Of a DNA stretch of 40,472 nt, positions 21,293-34,109 are shown in pieces. The notes beneath the pieces are model-generated. The model was not told the DNA's origin. It worked only from the letters and a program-made list of their open reading frames with translations, and did no database searches. Within the stretch, counting starts at the first letter, position 1. Each line of letters begins with the position of its first letter. A program made the translations under genes and the position numbers. Origin of the DNA: Podochytrium sp. JEL0797 (taxonomy: Eukaryota; Chytridiomycota; Chytridiomycetes; Chytridiales; Chytriomycetaceae); the NCBI GenBank assembly GCA_027596195.1, contig JADGJG010000120.1, forward strand, positions 1-40,472, in the 5' to 3' direction.

Positions 21293-23488
21293 TCAAACGG
21301 GAGCCGCACTCACTCCAAGAATCCCCTCCTTCACCTTTTGCTTATACGCAACCGCATCACCATCATACCTAGCCTTGTTCTTATACACACGGGTCATGTC
21401 CGGATCGAATCCTTTCCGATCATCCCCAAACACAGCCCAATCCGGCGTCGGCGCCAAATAATCCATGGACGTAAAGCGCTCTCCAGACTTGACCAACCGA
21501 TGAAACTTTGGATAATCAATCCACGTGTGCCACGTCCCGTTGATTTTGTACTTTTTGTGCGAAATGAGGAGTGAACACGTGTGTGCGTGCTCGCACGAGA
21601 TTTCGTATTCGTCCGAGATGGATTCGACGAGGAGTTTGACAAAGTCGACTACTTCTTCGTGGAAGGGCACGTTGCTCATGGTCAAGGGGTTCGAGCCAGT
21701 ATACCCGCAGAACGTCACGCCTTTGACTTCAATGAAATCGGGCTTGCCTTTGGCAACGAGGGCGGCGTAGTTGGCGAGGTCCGCAACGTTGAATCCCTTG
21801 ACGAGAGTGAGTCGGAAGACTGGTTGGGAATTTCGTCAGTGGAAGCGCAAAACGTGGAAAAGCGCCAAAGTCAAAAAACGTACCAGTTCGTTGCTCCTTC
21901 TTGGCCAACTCATCCAAACACCCGTGGAATCTCTCCCAGAAATCAGAAAACAGAGGCCTATCCACCTTCTTCAAACTCTCCTTGGTTCCAGCGTCGATAC
22001 TCAAGTACAACTGCGTGATGGGCTTGAGTTTGCGAATCAACTCGGGGAACTGCGCGTTCGTGACGAGGAACGACGAAATGTTCTTGTCGTGGAGCAAGTC
22101 CACAAACTCATTGATGTGTGGGTACATGATGGGTTCCCCGACAAGAGACAAGGCACAATGCGCCACTTCCATCCCTTCCTTGAGTCTCTCAGCCGACACA
22201 CCAGGAACACCCTTCATCTGCTTGATCATTTGACGATGTTTCTCGAGTGCTCCATTCACAATATCCTCCGGCGCATCCGCCTTCCAACGCCACTCAACAC
22301 CCACAGGGTTGGTCTGATGACGCCAACAAAACACGCACTTGTTGGCACAAGCGAGCGACGGAGTCGTTTCCATGCATCTGTGCGACTCGATCCCATAAAA
22401 CGTGTGTTTGTAGCACCCACCGCGGTTCCTCAACTGCGCCTTTGTCCACCGACAAATCTTGACCCCCGAATGCGACCCAATCAACTTGTACCCTTGCTTC
22501 TCGAGATTCTTGCGCAAGTTGGGTGTAATCATCTCACGCGTGTGGCCAGAATCTCCTTTGTTTTTGCGCAGAATCACGACCCCGGCGTCGTCGCCAGAGT
22601 TCTGGACGGCCAAACCGGCGGAAAACTTGGCACCCAGGTCCTCCATGTCCACGAGTTCACCGCTCTCCGAGTTTGCCGCAATGTCATCGTTCTCTTCGTC
22701 ACTGGAAACGTAATCGCCCTCCAACTCTTCGAATTCGTCATCCGCAGGAGCAGCGTCCGTGGGCGAGGGTCCGGCAAGTCCGCCCAGGACTGGCGCATCG
22801 CCCGTCAAAACGGTAGAGATGTTTTTGAGACAGGCGGAGGTCCAAGCGGCCAACGAGTTGTCGAATTCTGCATTCGACACAGAGTCAACAACGACGCAGA
22901 TCACAATCGAACGAAAAACAAAAAATAACGTACCCGTTCCATCGCTGATATCCCCAAACACACTCTCGCTAAAGCGAACTCCAGCCATCTCTTCAATGAA
23001 AGCGTCCAGTTTCTTGGGGAACAGGCACCACGTTTCGCCGTACACGGAATCTCCGACTCCAAAAACGGAATAACGCAGGTTGGTGAGTGAATCCTTGGAC
23101 ACTCTGAAGTCGTATCGCATGTCTTCGAGCCAGCTGTTGGGAAGCGAATTCAGCATCCAGGTGTGAGAAATCAAGATGCCGGAGATCCTACCTTCCAAAC
23201 CAGGCAGCATCGTCAGCGGGCCCCCCGTCGACATAGGTGGTCAAGACAAAGAGGACTAGTTCGTTGCTCTTTCTCTTGAAAAGTTCGTCATTGTCGAAGC
23301 TTTTGGGTTGTGAGCGGATGAAACGATTGTTGGGCATTCAGCCTGGCCCAAGCAACTCACTTTTTGATGTTGACAAGCTCAACGGCAGCGGTACTGCCGA
23401 GCTTCTGGGTGAGCTCGTTGACGACCTTGTCAGCGATGCTCTCCGTGAATCCTTCCTGGGAAGAGAAGAGGACCGTGACTTTGGACAT
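21293..23488 (-). CDS. TYW1: TYW1, wybutosine-synthesis radical-SAM enzyme
   Basis: TYW1 condenses pyruvate carbons onto N1-methylguanosine-37 of tRNA-Phe to form the tricyclic core of wybutosine, at the ER face or in cytosol. Five exons (23488-23361, 23299-23192, 23133-22934, 22867-21884, 21819-21293) give 648 residues. Residues 1-145 are a flavodoxin-like FMN domain (VTVLFSSQEGFTESIADKV, VLTTYVDGGPADDAAW, YSVFGVGDSVYGE). An acidic linker follows, then the radical-SAM core with C319, C323 and C326 in ACANKCVFCWRH. NPVGVEWRWKADAPEDIV, ALSLVGEPIMYPHINEF, SFLVTNAQFPELIRKL and FIEVKGVTFCGYTG match human TYW1 in order. The start is the first Met of the flavodoxin strand. Divergent from DPM1, 369 bp away. 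Confidence 0.96.
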
Positions 23489-23857
23489 TGGAAATGAAAA
23501 AAAATTTCCGACTGCGGTTTTTTGTTTTTCTTTGCAAGTTCGTTTTTTGATGGAATTGTGGGCCGTGGCGGGTGGTCTTATATTCCTTCCCGCCCGCTAC
23601 TGGCAGTCTCTCTTTTGCCCTTGTCGCGCAGTTTGGTTTTGCTATTCTTTTGGAATTTAATTGTACAAATGAAGAGGAGAGAGGGGGAAGGGGCGGGTAG
23701 GCGGAGGGGGGCTCGTTTGCCGTTGAGCATGAAATGTTCCTGGATCGTCTCCCGTTGGTTTTTCCAAAAACGTCTGTCCAAGATTTACGCGGCACACGAT
23801 CACCACCGCCACTCACAGGCCCCCTCCGTAGTACTCGACATTAGCGGAATATCAAGA
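23489..23857. other. Divergent promoter region, TYW1 / DPM1
   Basis: About 370 bases between two outward-facing start codons. Frames present here are antisense shadows without family resemblance. Presumably both promoters. Confidence 0.5.
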
Positions 23858-25040
<1,183 letters not shown>

Positions 25041-26102
25041 ATGTTATAAGAATGGAATAAAAATCAGATGTTGCTGTCAGCTGTATCCGTGCGAATAAAA
25101 AATGTGAGGTAGGTTCAGGTTTTTGGTCACAACCTACGAACCTCGATGAGGCAAATTCAGGGAATCACGACGCGATGCGCGCAGTAGAATCTCGCCCTTT
25201 CCATCTTCCTCTCACATCACCTGTCGTTGAATTTCGCTTCGTTCACCAAAAAAAAACCACTGTAAGGTTCGCGAATCGCGACGCGCGGAATATGCACCTG
25301 AACTTGTTGGTAAATATATTTTTCAACTCGAGTTTGGTTTGATGCAGCGCGACAACGAAATAGGTTGTTTCTGTCAACGACGTTTGGACAGAGTGTCATG
25401 CGTTCCTGGAGGACAGCGCGTCTTGATACAGGAGGACAGGTGCGTGACGGGGCAAAGATATTGCTGCTGGTAGTTTGGTGACTTGTCTTGAGAGTGGCTG
25501 CTGTTTTTTTGTTTTGATGTGAGGAAGAATTGTCAGCGTCAAAAAAACACACACGGAGGGCGCTTGAAAAAACGAATCAAAAGTACCGAAGCAGTTTGAG
25601 CGTGGTGTGTTGTGGTGCACGTGATGTGTGAGTGATGTGTGTGTGACGGGCGCTGTGTGTGTGAGGGGTGGGAAACAAGGCGGGTCAATATTGGACGTCA
25701 CAAATGAATACAGCAACGAAGGAGGAGGAGTTTTTCCGCACACCCAGCCCCATTTCCAAACAGCATCGAAGGCAGCCCAAAAATTACTTCTCTATCTCAA
25801 AACCTTGTAGTTTGTGGGAAACGAGGGTGGTTTCAGACGTGCTTGGATGTGAGATTGGCGGGGCTGATCTCTTCGATCAACCACGAAATTACCGAATTCA
25901 GCGCAACAGACGAAAGAAATGAGCTCAAACGCGCCATTTGAACGCACCAACTAACGATAACCGGTTCTTCCTCGCGGGCAGTATGCCCGTTGAAGCTTTC
26001 AGATATTCAAATGAGGAGTGAGAAATGATTGCAGCGAATGCAATATAAAATGTGTAGACACAAAGGGTGTTTATTTCCTGCCCCCCGTCGCAGTTCATCG
26101 CC
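25041..26102. other. Gene-poor stretch between DPM1 and CreC
   Basis: About 1.06 kb between two convergent gene ends. No protein recognised on either strand. It holds the second copy of the dispersed repeat and, next to it, a GT-rich simple tract. Confidence 0.55.
25402..25735 (+). repeat. Dispersed repeat, copy 2
   Basis: Related to 391-680 in the same orientation, about 25 kb apart. This copy is some 40 bases longer because of extra TGTG-rich sequence around 25610-25640. The best-conserved blocks are GAAGAATTGTCAGCG and GTCAATATTGGA. Similarity fades on both sides, so ends are approximate. Confidence 0.7.
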
Positions 26103-28514
26103 TCATGCTTCCTCCTCCTCCGGTTCTTCCTCGCTCTGGGGTCGACTCCAAAACTTGACAACCCCTATCCGATCAGCCGTCACGACCGCGTCTTCGCGAA
26201 ACGCAATGAAACTGAGAGGTTCCGCGTGGATGCTCTGTGACTGATGTACAACAACAATGAGAATGAGAATGATATTGGGAATGGCTCGAGATCAATGAAA
26301 AAGAAGTGTGTTTTTACCAAAAAGGGGTCCAACATAGCCACCTGCTTTTTGGAAAGCACAGGATGCACGTTTGTGACTTGGACTTTATCGGGATCCACGT
26401 ATCGAGACTTTCTTCCATGCTGGGAAAATAAGAGCGAGGCCGGATTCAGTACCATACCCCACCATAAAAAACGAGTAGAAATAACAAAAAAACAGTCCTC
26501 ACTCACCAGTGTTCGCGGCTTATACAAACTGCTCGCCGAAAAATCCCACATGCAAATCTTGGTATCATCCGAAACACTCGCGAATCGATAACTCCGCTCT
26601 GTACAATTATAAGGGTCGAACGCAACGTTGGTCACCTATTTAGTTGAGGGGTGATATTCAAACGTCAGTTTCAACCGTTTCGCGGGTCTACAACCCATAA
26701 ACCCAAAAAAAAGAGAAGGATTCGCTCACCCAAGACGAATGCCCCTGCCCCCTCGCCACAATCCGTCCCCCAAACGCCCACACCGTCACCAAATCGTCCT
26801 CCCCACCCGTCACAATATATTTGCCGTCGGGAGACCACGCGCAACACAACATCCCGCCAAAATAACTGCTGCACGTGTCCAGCAGCCGTTCCGTTGTGTG
26901 ATCCAAAATGCGCAAGTGTCCATCGAGCGACGTGACGGCCACATGGATGCTGTCGGGGCTGAATTGGATACTCGAAATAGGTCGCTTTGCGAGCTGCCAG
27001 ACAGACAGGGGGTTCACTCTTTCAGGAGAGGAGGTCTTCATGGGTTTGAGGACGGGGAAGCCGGTACTATATTTGGCGGTTTTGTGTGAGAAAGATGAAA
27101 ACCTCACGGGGAATGAACTCAACGTTGAATCTGAAGTCATAGGGACCGAGGTGGTGGAATCTTCTCGGTCCTTGTCGAAAATCATGACGCTGCCGTCAGC
27201 GAAACCGACAATAAACAAATTTTCGGAGCCCTGCGTGAAGCTCGCGCAGTTAGCACAACGACAGCACTACTTCTGAGTCAAAAATCGAACGAACCGGCAT
27301 CCATTTAATGCAAGTGACGGCTGCTTTCGTAATAACAAGCTGGTTGAAACGGAACCCGGTGAAAAGGTCGATTCTCTCAAAGCGAAACTGAAAGTGGTTG
27401 GACTTACCTGCTTGTTTTTGCGAGTGTATTTCCCCGAAATCGGAGAGTAGACCATGATATCACCCGTGTTGAATCCTGCAAATTGGGGTCAGAAAGTTGT
27501 TGCGGTTATCGAATCTCTCGTTTCTCACCCAGAACCGTGTCCATGCTATCCCGCGTCAATGGATTCACATCGTGACAAGTGATGAACGCGTCTTTCAGTT
27601 GTAAACAAGAAAGGGCGGGCTAACGCGACATAAAATCCGTCAGTACCTCCTGCGGCACCACCGAGCCCATTAAAAAACCGAAAATTCTCCACCTTCGTTC
27701 CAAGTGTATAATCCGCCCAAATAAACTGTCTCCCAATGTTGAGGAAAAAGTACGGTGCCTCAGATCCTCGAGAAGTCTGAGTGATCCAATGTCAGACAAT
27801 GACGAGAATATGACGGGCCGTACCAAAAAGACGGCCAAATTATCGTATGTCACAATCTTATTGACAAAGGATGACGTATTCGCTTTGGCATTCGAATTCG
27901 GGATGTAAAAGGAGGTTTTGCGCCGCATCTTGCCAAAGAACTTTTCCTTTTCTGTATGTGTTCATGGAACCAAATGGTTGTTTTAGCATTGTGACTGAAG
28001 AGTGATGATCCGTTGGTTCAAGCCAAGCGACGTCGGTAGCCATCGCAATGCAAAGATGCACTCCCGTGGTTTAAACGACGCATTCTCGTCGACTGGCAAG
28101 CGTTCTCAAGAGGAAGAAGGGAATGAATTCGAAGCATTTGCACAGCACGCACCGGAGGCAGCGGCCAGGGCTGGTGCTATGGTGTCGGTTGGTCCCGATG
28201 ACACATCGTCAGCAAAGGCCACAGCGGTCCGCGAGGGCGTGGAGGATGCGTCTGAGGCAGACGAGGCGGGCGGGGCAGCGCGGATGGTGACGAAGGAGAC
28301 GGAGGGGCCTGGGATGAGTAAAGCAAGTTCATAGGGAGAGTAAGGACGGTGTAAGGACGCACTCCTCGCACTCCTCAACAGGAAGACAATAGAAACACGC
28401 ACGGATGAGGGCATGCGGCGCAAAGGCGTAGCTCGAGGTGCCTCTGAGGTCGTAGTTCCCCTCCAGCGTGGCGAAGCGCGTGGCGTCCAGCGGCTGCGAC
28501 CCGAGGAGGGACAT
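26103..28514 (-). CDS. creC: CreC/WDR20-type WD40 protein
   Basis: In fungi CreC stabilises the CreB deubiquitinase in carbon catabolite control; animal WDR20 activates USP12/USP46. Eleven exons (28514-28403, 28308-28153, 27951-27824, 27776-27693, 27619-27529, 27475-27408, 27339-27295, 27230-26730, 26635-26507, 26419-26318, 26240-26103) give 517 residues. Matches to WDR20/CreC in order: LEGNYDL start, YFFLNIGRQFIWADY, ITCHDVNP, LGFNTGDIMVYSPIS, CIKWMPGSENLFIVGFADGS, YFGGMLCCAWSPDGKYIVTG then GEDDLVTVWAF, SWVTNVAFDPY, YRFASVSDDTKICMWDF, and a final blade AEPLSFIAFREDAVVTADR then VVKFWSRPQ. The tail is acidic. The TACTGAC branch site in intron 27620-27692 supports that junction; the acceptor at 27777 is less certain, since GAG|GC nearby also keeps frame. 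Intron 27952-28152 is unusually long at 201 nt. Confidence 0.93.
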
Positions 28515-28532
28515 TGTTTTTTTGTTCCGAAA
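28515..28532. promoter_or_regulatory. 18-bp spacer between head-to-head start codons
   Basis: The CreC and SEC12 coding regions begin only 18 bp apart on opposite strands. Both transcripts need 5' leaders, so each promoter or leader must overlap the other gene's first exon. An in-frame stop just upstream of the CreC Met supports that start; the SEC12 frame stays open upstream. Confidence 0.6.
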
Positions 28533-30296
28533 ATGGCCGCGTCAAACAACTCCAACACCAACAAGGTGTCCACAACCATCGGGTTTCCCGTATTTGCCCT
28601 TGGCTTTGCGCCAAAGAAACCGCGTCTTTTTGTGGGCGGCGGCGGCGGTGCTTCCAAGTCGGGCGTCAAGAACACCCTGGTGCGTCTGTCTGGTGGAATC
28701 CGATCCCCTTCTTAACAACTCACCAGGCCATGTACGTCGTCAACGAGCGCTCGCTGACCCTCGAGCTGGCTGCAAAGCACGAGTTTGCCTCCGACGAGGA
28801 CTCGGTCCAGTCGCTGGCCGTCCATCCAAAGGTACTTGAATCTGCCAAAGGGAACGAGGAAATTGATCGCATTGGATCCTTCACTGCAATGGGGCTGTCT
28901 CCGTGTTGAAAGCGTGCCACCTGTCCCAGCCGATTTGCAAATGTCTTCCAGTCCGCCCGAATCCTGCAAATTGCCACGTCGGAGTTTCAGTTTCCCGAAT
29001 TGGACCTGACTCACTCTATCTTCTGAATCTTGATACAGGAAAAAACAATTGTTGCGGGTACCAATATGTCGCAGGAGCAAATCAACAATGGCAATAATCA
29101 AAACTGCCGAATCTTTACGCTCAAAGATGACAAGTACGCTTCCCTTTTTGACTCCGCAAAAGTTGATCCATATTGCCTATACAGTCTGCTCTATCAAACC
29201 GCAGTTTCAACTGTGGATGGCACGAAAGATTCGTTCCAAAAAGTCGCACGATTCAGTCCGGACGGGAAATACCTTCTCACCGGCGGAACCGATGGAAAGG
29301 TAAGATTCCTGACTGTTGATCTCAAAATCTTGCTGAGATTTGTCTCATACGCAAGCTGAGTGTGTGGTCTTGGCCCGAATGTAACAACGTGATCCCCCCG
29401 CTCGACATGGAAGGCGAGATTTCGGATGCCAACTTTGACTCTGCCTCGAGCAAGGTATGAAATCGAGTGCTGGCGTTTTCCGTTGGGTTTTCCTAACCCA
29501 AAATATCAGTTTGTTGCCGTGTCGTCAAAAAAGTGTTTTGTTGTGAGTCTCGCGAAAGGCAAAACCGTGTGGTCAATCGACAAACCGGTTGTGTCTCAGA
29601 GTTCGGATGCTGCTGAATTCCGGGCTGCAAGGTTTGCGCTTCTATTCTAGCATTATCGAAAAGTTAAGAAACTGACTCTGCGTGGCCACGATCAGATTTG
29701 GATCAGGGTCCAGCGAAGGATACCTTTTCATGGCTGTAAATGCAAAGTCAAGAAAGCAAGCATACATGTGCAAGTGGAAGACGGACAAATGGACCATGGA
29801 ACGAAGCAAATTGGTCGCCGGACGGCCCATTACCGCCTTCACTATCTCGTAACCAAAAATTTGATCTCACTCCGTTTGTCGTATTGTGTTAACATGTGTT
29901 TGTTTTTCCAGCAACGAGGGAGACCAACTTGCTTTCGGTGCCGCCGACTCGAGCGTCAACATTCTGAGTGCGAGCGGCTTGCAATCGCTTCTCAAAATCC
30001 CCAACGCGCACAACTTCCCGATCACTTCCTTGTGCTTCAGTCCTACTGGATTCACGCTTGTTTCGGGCTCTGCGGATGGAACTTGTAACGTGATTGCTGT
30101 TCCGCTGGGTTCGGGTGAGTGAGACCGCATCTCGGTGTTCTTTTTTGGCTCGCTCGTTTAATTTAAGACTGACGAAACATTCTTTTCCTCAGGATCTTTC
30201 TCTCTATCGCTTATGCTAGTTCTGTTGTTGTTGGTCTTGATTCTTGGGCTGGTGCTGTGGCTGGCGCTGTTGGATAATGGGGGGAACGAGCTTTGA
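28533..30296 (+). CDS. SEC12: SEC12/PREB, guanine-nucleotide exchange factor for Sar1
   Basis: Sec12 loads Sar1 with GTP at the ER to start COPII budding. Nine exons (28533-28679, 28727-28831, 29039-29133, 29185-29299, 29356-29454, 29510-29631, 29696-29848, 29912-30114, 30193-30296) give 380 residues. The N-terminus FPVFALGFAPKKPRLFVGGG continues into the Gly-rich, Ser/Lys/Asn-containing K-loop region characteristic of Sec12 (GASKSGVKNTL). Propeller blades follow: FSPDGKYLLTGGTDGKLSVW, LAFGAADSSVNIL, and ITSLCFSPTGFTLVSGSADG. A C-terminal TM (SLMLVLLLLVLILGLVLWLA) leaves a luminal tail of only about eight residues ending GGNEL. That tail is faintly like an HDEL-type signal, which some yeast Sec12 proteins carry, but it is not canonical. 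Intron 28832-29038 (207 nt) is the least certain. Confidence 0.92.
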
Positions 30297-30533
30297 AAGA
30301 TGGCAGAATCAATTCAAACGCGAGCTCGTTAAATATTTTTTCCATTAAAAAGAGAACAAATTCGCGTTTTTTCGATTGGGGGAAGTGAAAACAGGTGTGA
30401 TGTTCGATTTTCGGACGAGTTGTTCTTTTCCTTCTGTTCCAGAAAACACACCAAAAGGATTGCAAAACATCCCCTGCCCCCCTGTCCAACCATTGAAACA
30501 ACCCTTCCATTCTGCAAGATATCGAATCAATCA

Positions 30534-33500
30534 ATGGAAGACAACGCGCCCTCCTCCTCCGTGAAAGCGTCGCACCACACGCTCGTGGAATCCACCGAGC
30601 CCACTGCAACCTCCGCCGCACACCACCGCAACAGCAAACCGGGCTCAAAAGCCGCTTCCAAGGCGCCCTCCGTCAAGAATGTCCATCCCGAAACGGACGA
30701 GCCGTCGCCTTTGTCGCAAGAAGGTGGTGCAGTCGCGAGTAAGCATGGCAGTTTGGTTGATTTGGTGACAGGTACTTCTATGCGTGCGAGTAAAAAGAAT
30801 GTGCTGGGAGACGATAACGCGTTCGGGTCCAAGCACTCGTTGAAATACGTGTAAGTTATTCAGACTTTCCCAAAAGGTGATGTAAATATGCGATATCTAA
30901 AAGATGCGTTATTCTTTTCAAAAACAGGAGTGCCAAGGAGCTCGTCGAACAGTCTCCCGAGGAGGAGCAAGTGAAATCGCAATATCAGTTCAGTTGGTCT
31001 TTTTTTTTCTGCCGGGAAACACCCTCTAATACTTTTATTCTAGCAGTAGTGCCCAAGAGATCCAAGATGTAGAGCCTTCTGCTACAGAAGAACACGATAC
31101 TGCGGTACCAGAATCTCATGGTCACGATCACTCGGCTCCAGTTGAAGACGGCCACGAACACGTGCAAGAACAGGCCCCGGTTGCCTCATCCAACAAAGGA
31201 TCTAAAGCAAATCTGATAGACTCGGTGTCCTCAAAACCCACCTCGCGCATGGCGTCCAAGCCGGCTTCCCAAGCAGGTTCCCGTGCCAACTTGACATCAG
31301 CCAAGCTAGAACCTCTGCAAAACCCTTCCAAACCAGTGTCGAGAGTTGCTTCGAAGCCTGCATCTCAAGCTGGCTCGCGTGTAAACTTGGCTTCAGCAAA
31401 ACACGAAGAGCCCCACAACTCTTCTAGGCCGGTATCCAAAGCTCCATCCAAGCCTGCTTCTGAAGCTGGCTCGCGTGCCAACTTGACTTCCGGAAAGAGC
31501 CACGCGGTGACCGAAGCTTCTCCCCTCGCTACACCCTCCAAACCCACGTCCAGACCAGTGTCTCAACACGCCAGTTCCAGCAAATTGCACCATGCATCCA
31601 AACCCACTTCTCAAAAGGGCTCTCACGCAAACTTGGCTTCGACTTCTAAAGCAGGCTCCGTGGACCACTTGGCCTCTGTCCCAACACCATCTCCACTTGC
31701 GGAAGTCGTTACGATGGACCCTTCATCTTCCAAGCGCGCTTCTCAAAGAGGTTCGCACACGGCGTTGCCTCACTCCGACGAACCCGCCGACGCCGCAGCT
31801 TCCTCTCCACTACCACTCCATTCCAAACGTGACTCCAAAACCACTTCCCACGCAACTCTCTCCCCAGACCCCACCACAAGCTCACGTCCAACCTCCCAAT
31901 CCTCGCAACGCCCCACATCCCGCAGCGAACGCCACTCAGTCCTAGTACAAGACCTCAAAGTCCTCGGTCACGATATCACGCATATTTCTACAACGAGTCG
32001 TCACGAGCTCGTGGAACACGTGGACAAGGTTGTGCAGGATATTTTTGGATCCTCTACGCGGGGGAGTCCGGCTGGGTCGCGCGCGAATATGAATTTGACG
32101 GGTGGGATGTCTCCGAGTGGTACGAGTCCTTTGTCCGCGGCGGTGGCGAGTGCGCGGTCTCCCCTCGCTACAGGTTTCGTTACGGATTCCAATTCGGAGG
32201 GGGATCATTCTGGGTCGAGACAAGCTTCCAAGCCGGCGTCGAGACAGGCGTCCAAGCCAGCGTCGAGACAGGCGTCCAAGCCGGTGTCCAGACACGCGTC
32301 GAAACCGGTTTCTCAGGCCGCGTCGAAGACCGGGTCGAGACTTGCTTCGCGCGAAAACTTGGGTGGCAGTGGTGGAAAGGTGGCGGCCGTGGAGCGTGCC
32401 GCGGAGCAAGAGTTGGACGACTTTTTTGGCATCGATGATCCAACAGGTGTTCAAGAGAAAGAACACGTCCACATTGTCGAGGAGCCTGTTGCCGAGGTGG
32501 TTGACCACCACAAGCCCGCTCAAGAGACTGAAAATGAGTTTGACATGTTTGCAGATGATGAGCCGGAAATGGATATGGCGGAAGAGCATGCGAAGGCTGT
32601 GGAGGCGGTGGCGGACGGGAACGATGAGGATTTGGAATACGATGAGCCCTATGAAGAACATGTGGTTGAAGTGGAAGTGAAGCCAGTGGAGAAGGAGGCG
32701 AGCAAAACGGCTACACCAAAGGTGCAAAGTGCTCTACCAGTCTCCAAGCCGGATTCTGGAAAGAACCAGGTAACCCCCCCCCCCCCCCCCCCCAACTGTC
32801 CGATTCTTTATCCACTGGTGCTGACGAAAAAAACATAGGAACACGCCCCCCAAGAACCACACTCGAAGGAAACAGACTACGTGAGCCTCATTGGAAGTTT
32901 GCGTCAGGAAATTGCCTTGTTGAGAAAGGAAATTGGCCTCCGCGACGACAAGATTGAAGGGTTGAAGGAAAAAGAGCACGATTTGATGGATATTCTCGCA
33001 ATGAGCAAGACCAAGGGCACAGACGTGTTTTACAAAAACACGCGCATTTGTTTGGATCGGCAGAAAAAGGTATGGGCTGTTTTTATTTTTCTTTTCTTGA
33101 TTTTGTAACTCACTCAATGGAATCGGGTCATACAGGCGTACCAAATTCTTGTTGCCAAGCTGCGACGAGAAATCAGACGCCTCAAATTCCAGAGAAACTC
33201 CACTTCAGATCCACTCGTGGAGGTAATAAATCCTTCAATTTCCTCCCATCCTTTTCTAAACGATCAACAACAACAAAACAGGCCAGATACTTCCCCTATC
33301 TGCCGAGAACCCCGTTCAGCACAACATCGAGACAACCGCAGCCCGGAATCATTGGCAACCTTCCCCAAAGGTCTTCTGATTACTTTGCCTTGAACCCACC
33401 GCCACCCACTGGAAACCACCTGGACAGCGGAAACAGATGGTGGTGGGGCTCTGGACCCAACCTTGCAATGCATCGTAAGCTTGTCTCTTTCATTGAAAGG

Positions 33501-34011
33501 AAACACAGACGCGTTGAACCCGCTTTCTTTCCAACGTTACAGCACAATCGGCGAAATCCACAACATCTCACCACGTGAAAAAGCCAAAACCCACCTCAAC
33601 CACCACCCCCAACACACCGGCCATGAAGGCCAAAAAATCCGTGACCAAGAAGGACGATCATGTGATGCCGCCCATTGTGCCTGCCGCGAACCATGGAGAG
33701 CCCAAAATCGGAGACAGAGTGTGTGTGTTTGTGAATGGCAGTGGCGTCTTGGGTATCGTCAAATACGTTGGAATCTTTGATCCCTGCCCGGGTGCGGGAC
33801 TTTGGTGCGGAATCAAACTCCATTTGCCGCGTAAGTTTTTCCCATTGTTGTATCATTCAAGTTAAGAAAGTATTGCTAAATGTAACCCCAATCAGTCGGA
33901 AAACATGATGGAATCGTGCGAGGAAAGCGATATTTTAACTGCGAAGAGAATCACGGAGTATTTGTCAAAAGCGATAAAATCATATCCGTGAGTCTCGCAC
34001 CAAGACACTGA
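30534..34011 (+). CDS. Ser/Lys-repeat, coiled-coil and CAP-Gly protein
   Basis: Eight exons (30534-30850, 30928-30987, 31044-32769, 32839-33069, 33136-33222, 33282-33474, 33543-33830, 33896-34011) give 1005 residues. CAP-Gly domains bind the EEY/F tails of tubulin and EB proteins, so a microtubule-associated role is likely. Residues 1-700 are low complexity, rich in Ser, Ala and Lys, with repeats of the type SKPASQAGSRANL at about 188-278 and SRQASKPA at about 516-563. A Glu/Asp-rich stretch follows. A coiled coil starts near 714 (SLIGSLRQEIALLRKEIGLR). The CAP-Gly domain occupies about 928-1000: KIGDRVCVFVNGSGVLGIVK, GLWCGIKL, GKHDG (in place of GKNDG), KRYFNCEENHGVFVK. The acceptor at 31043 is a TAGCAG tandem; either site keeps frame. 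No named orthologue recognised. Confidence 0.88.
31228..31500 (+). repeat. Coding repeats, SKPxSQxGSRxNL type
   Basis: Three to four diverged units of about 90 bases within the large exon of the CAP-Gly gene. Each encodes SKPASxAGSRxNLxSxK followed by a variable spacer. The basic, Ser/Pro-rich composition resembles microtubule-lattice-binding linkers. Units differ at silent sites, so expansion is not very recent. Confidence 0.75.
32212..32355 (+). repeat. Coding tandem repeats, SRQASKPA type
   Basis: Near-exact tandem units of 24 bases (CAGGCGTCCAAGCCGG core) encode SRQASKPA several times, degenerating into SRHASKPVSQAASKTG. Close DNA identity suggests recent slippage, so copy number may vary between strains. 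Confidence 0.75.
32774..32793 (+). repeat. C20 homopolymer in an intron
   Basis: A run of 20 cytosines begins three bases after the donor GTAA of intron 32770-32838. It is the longest homopolymer seen here and is prone to length error, but being intronic it does not affect the reading frame. Confidence 0.85.
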
Positions 34012-34109
34012 TTTGCTGACAAGACCCCTGGAATTTTGCTATTTATTGTCCCTTTTTAAAATTAATATTTCAAGATATGTGTTTATTTAAGCAAACGTTA
34101 ATTTCGGGC

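Noticed and set aside
27040..27115. Possible intron GTGAGG..ATATAG inside the large CreC exon
   Set aside because: Removing it (41 nt) shifts the frame to an early stop, whereas reading through keeps the propeller intact.
28413..28532. An upstream in-frame ATG that would lengthen SEC12 by 40 residues
   Set aside because: The extra residues are Arg-rich, lack family resemblance and are antisense to CreC exon 1; the ATG at 28533 gives the normal Sec12 start.
28106..28675. A single 189-codon - strand frame over the CreC and SEC12 starts
   Set aside because: Only the part at 28308-28153 is used, as CreC exon 2. The rest is antisense to SEC12 exon 1 and CreC exon 1 read in another frame.
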